This document shows positions 62,154-64,000 of a DNA stretch of 64,000 bases, piece after piece. Position 1 is the stretch's first letter, and each line of letters opens with the position of its first letter. The stretch comes from Gellertiella hungarica. GTDB lineage: Bacteria > Pseudomonadota > Alphaproteobacteria > Rhizobiales > Rhizobiaceae. The stretch is from positions 97,593-161,592 of the forward strand of contig NZ_JACIEZ010000010.1 of the NCBI RefSeq assembly GCF_014197145.1, written 5' to 3'. The notes below the pieces were generated by a model, which did not search any database, was not told where the DNA came from, and saw only the letters and a program-made list of their open reading frames with translations. A program made the translations under genes and the position numbers.

Positions 62154-63197
62154 ATGACGATCACCCGCAGACTGCTCGGCAAGATGGCCCTTGGCCTCGC
62201 CGCCACCGCAAGCTTCGGCCTGCCGGCCTTTGCCGCCGACATGCCGAAGCCCTTCGACAAGCCCGGCGACGTGAAGATCGCGCTGGTGCGCTATCTCTCG
62301 ACCGGCGACTTCTTCCAGTCCTATCTCGCCGGCGTCGAAGCCCAGGCCAAGGCGCTCGGCGTCCAGCTCCAGGTTCTCGACAGCCGCCAGGATGCCGCTC
62401 TCCAGGCCGACATGGTCGATCAGGCCATCGCGCTCGGCGTGCAGAGCATCATCATCCAGCACGGCCTGACCGAAAGCATGAAGGAAGCCGCCCAGCGCGC
62501 CGTCGATGCCGGCATCAAGGTCGTCGCCTTCGACGTCAATGTCGAGAACGAGAAGATCCCGCAGATCGAGCAGTCCGACCGCGACCTCGCCCGCTTGGCG
62601 CTCGAACAGGCGATCAAGGACAATGGCGAGAGCTTCAAGGCCGGTTATGTCTACGTCGCCGGCATCGCCCCGCTCGACCGCCGCGACGAGACCTGGAAGG
62701 AGTTCAAGAAGAAGTATCCGGGCATCCAGGAAGCCGCCCAGTTCGGCACCATGGATAACCCGATCGCCAACTCCGTCGCCAACCAGGCCCGCTCGGTCGT
62801 CTCGGCCAATCCCGACATCACCGTGATGTTCGCCCCCTATGACGAATTCGCCAAGGGCGTGAAGATCGCCGTCGACGAGGCCGGCCTGTCCTCCAGCGTG
62901 AAGATCTATTCCGCCGACATCTCCACCTCCGACATCGCCGCCATGCGCGAACCGGGCTCCGCCTGGGCCGCCACCGCTGCCACCAACCCGGCCGTGGTCG
63001 GCCAGGTCTCCGTCCGCGCGCTCGCCATGCTGCTCGCCGGCGAAGACCCGGGCCGCAGCGTCATCGTGCCCCCGACGCTGATCACCCAGAAGGACCTGAA
63101 CGACCAGGACATCAAGAACATGGAAGAACTCGGCGCCAAGCTGCCCCAGTTCGCCCATGCGGATGTCGCCATGCCCGCCTGGATGCCCAAGCCCTGA
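62154..63197 (+). CDS. Sugar ABC transporter substrate-binding protein
   Basis: The 347-aa protein has a signal peptide (about residues 1-27, ending PAFAAD) and a type I periplasmic-binding fold of the ribose/galactose class (VKIALVRYLSTGDFFQSYLA, then GIKVVAFDVN). The binding-site specificity cannot be read with confidence. GGAGGAGAACGAGA precedes the ATG. A strong terminator follows, ending the three-gene transporter operon. Confidence 0.92.
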   Translation: MTITRRLLGKMALGLAATASFGLPAFAADMPKPFDKPGDVKIALVRYLSTGDFFQSYLAGVEAQAKALGVQLQVLDSRQDAALQADMVDQAIALGVQSIIIQHGLTESMKEAAQRAVDAGIKVVAFDVNVENEKIPQIEQSDRDLARLALEQAIKDNGESFKAGYVYVAGIAPLDRRDETWKEFKKKYPGIQEAAQFGTMDNPIANSVANQARSVVSANPDITVMFAPYDEFAKGVKIAVDEAGLSSSVKIYSADISTSDIAAMREPGSAWAATAATNPAVVGQVSVRALAMLLAGEDPGRSVIVPPTLITQKDLNDQDIKNMEELGAKLPQFAHADVAMPAWMPKP

Positions 63198-63223
63198 CAT
63201 CTCCTCCCGGAGACCGACCCCGA

Positions 63224-63257
63224 AAGGCGGCCCCCAAATGGGCCGCCTTTTGTTTTG
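63224..63257 (+). terminator. Intrinsic terminator after the transporter operon
   Basis: AAAGGCGGCCC (63224-63234) and GGGCCGCCTTT (63241-63251) form a perfect 11-bp stem with a 6-nt loop, followed by TTTTGTTTT. It ends the ABC transporter transcript. Confidence 0.9.
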
Positions 63258-63297
63258 CGCGGCCCTCTGTTGGCATGGGGTGGAGATTGCGGTACGG

Positions 63298-63676
63298 CAC
63301 CCCCTCTGTCTTGCGCTATGTCGCGTTTGCCGTGCTGCACCCCCCTCTGCCCCTGCCGGGGCATCTCCCCCTCAAGGGGGGAGATTAAGGGTGCCTCGCA
63401 TCGCGTCGAGTTTGCCGCGCCGCACCCCCTCTGTCCCTGCCGGGACATCTCCCCCTCAAGGGGGGAGATCGGCTGTGGGTTTTGTGGTTTCCTCAAACAA
63501 TGAAGGTCTCATTTGCAGAAACGTCTGCTGGGGACTTCCCCAAGAATCCCCATCCCGATCTCCCCCTTGAGGGGGAGATGCCGGCAGGGCAGAGGGGGGT
63601 GCGTATCCGCAAACGCGACGCTCGATCTCCCCCCTTGAGGGGGAGATGTCGGCGAAGCCGACAGAGGGGGGTGCGG
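63298..63676. repeat. Cluster of G+C-rich palindromic repeats
   Basis: A 50-bp unit with the core ATCTCCCCCTCAAGGGGG is present four times. Two copies read forward (63337-63386 and 63421-63471) and two inverted (63554-63603 and 63622-63676); a partial extra copy of the CCCCCTCTGTC end lies near 63298. Each unit pairs a palindrome (CTCCCCCT / AGGGGGGAG) with a CCTGCCGGGR stem and a CCCCCTCTG end. This looks like a non-coding intergenic repeat family of Rhizobiales rather than a CRISPR array. No gene is supported. Confidence 0.8.
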
Positions 63677-64000
63677 TGCGGCAAACGCGACGGTTTGCGG
63701 GCAGAAACAGTGCGCATCCTCAAACCCGACGCCACCCAATCCCAGCCCCCCTCCCGCTCGTCACGGAAGGGGGCGCCGTCATTCCCATTCCAAATCCCAT
63801 GCGTCATCCTTCCCGCACCCATGGAAAGGCCGGGGGATGCATCATGTCCTTCCCTCGGGACACGAGGGGGTGGCCGGGGCGCGGGGTGCACCTCGTATGA
63901 ATGAGTATATGGCGCATTCCGCGCCCCGTTTCGGCTTTTGCCAACGCAACTTCGGTCTCTCTGCGCCCATCGCGCTCCTTCCGGGGTTTTCGCATGCCCC
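63677..64000. other. Non-coding tail of the window
   Basis: I find no supported gene, RNA or clear regulatory element in these last 324 bases. Open frames here lack start signals and family resemblance. Confidence 0.4.

Noticed and set aside
63298..63676. Possible CRISPR array
   Set aside because: The units are in both orientations, unevenly spaced, palindromic, and there are no cas genes.

Overview
This reads as a high-G+C alphaproteobacterial replicon, most likely a repABC chromid or megaplasmid of a Rhizobiaceae member (Ensifer, Shinella or Rhizobium-like). The main reasons are a complete repABC origin with its antisense ctRNA, an lpiA(mprF)-acvB pair, a PutR-regulated putA, an iron-responsive operator of the RirA type, and G+C-rich intergenic palindromes. 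I could not place the genus. All calls were made by reading translated sequence and motifs by hand; no alignment or search was run.

Layout. 0-7 kb: a possibly 5'-incomplete DEDDh exonuclease, an atypical SDR and a WGR protein, then repA-repB-ctRNA-repC. A tyrosine recombinase converges on repC, and its promoter carries an inverted repeat resembling the one at the repA promoter. 7-13 kb: housekeeping and small genes (PaiB-like protein, prmB, a pseudouridine synthase, an EAL protein, gluconokinase, a LysR regulator). 13-17 kb: a translationally coupled siderophore operon (TonB receptor, FhuF, periplasmic binding protein) behind a TGA-N9-TCA operator; fhuF is broken by an in-frame amber codon. 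17-26 kb: a diguanylate cyclase and the histidine-utilisation locus (hutIHUD divergent from hutFC) with a TGTA-N2-TACA operator. 26-29 kb: CheY-like, MerR/B12-type, BON-domain and small proteins. 29-37 kb: a trimethylamine-dehydrogenase-like flavoenzyme (probably an N-methylproline demethylase) with its TetR regulator, then putA and putR, giving a plausible route from methylated prolines to glutamate. 37-42.5 kb: a GGDEF-EAL protein and a glutarate/glutaryl-CoA locus.

42.5-54 kb is a cell-envelope block: lpiA/mprF-acvB, a PepSY-like/response regulator/histidine kinase operon resembling feuNPQ, and a 1349-residue Pls-type synthetase whose hand-read specificity code has two acidic residues, pointing to a basic amino acid. 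The Sfp-type phosphopantetheinyl transferase right after it has a TAG codon in place of the tryptophan of the WTLKEAY motif.

54-63 kb is the most novel-looking module. mtnK, mtnA, a split transketolase and a RuBisCO-like protein form one tightly packed operon, divergent from a ribose-type ABC transporter. A 29-bp perfect inverted repeat between them overlaps both putative -35 boxes. I read this as uptake and breakdown of methylthioribose or 5-deoxyribose by a route in which the RuBisCO-like protein isomerises the sugar phosphate and a transketolase-type enzyme cleaves it. The window ends in four copies of a G+C-rich palindromic repeat with no gene.
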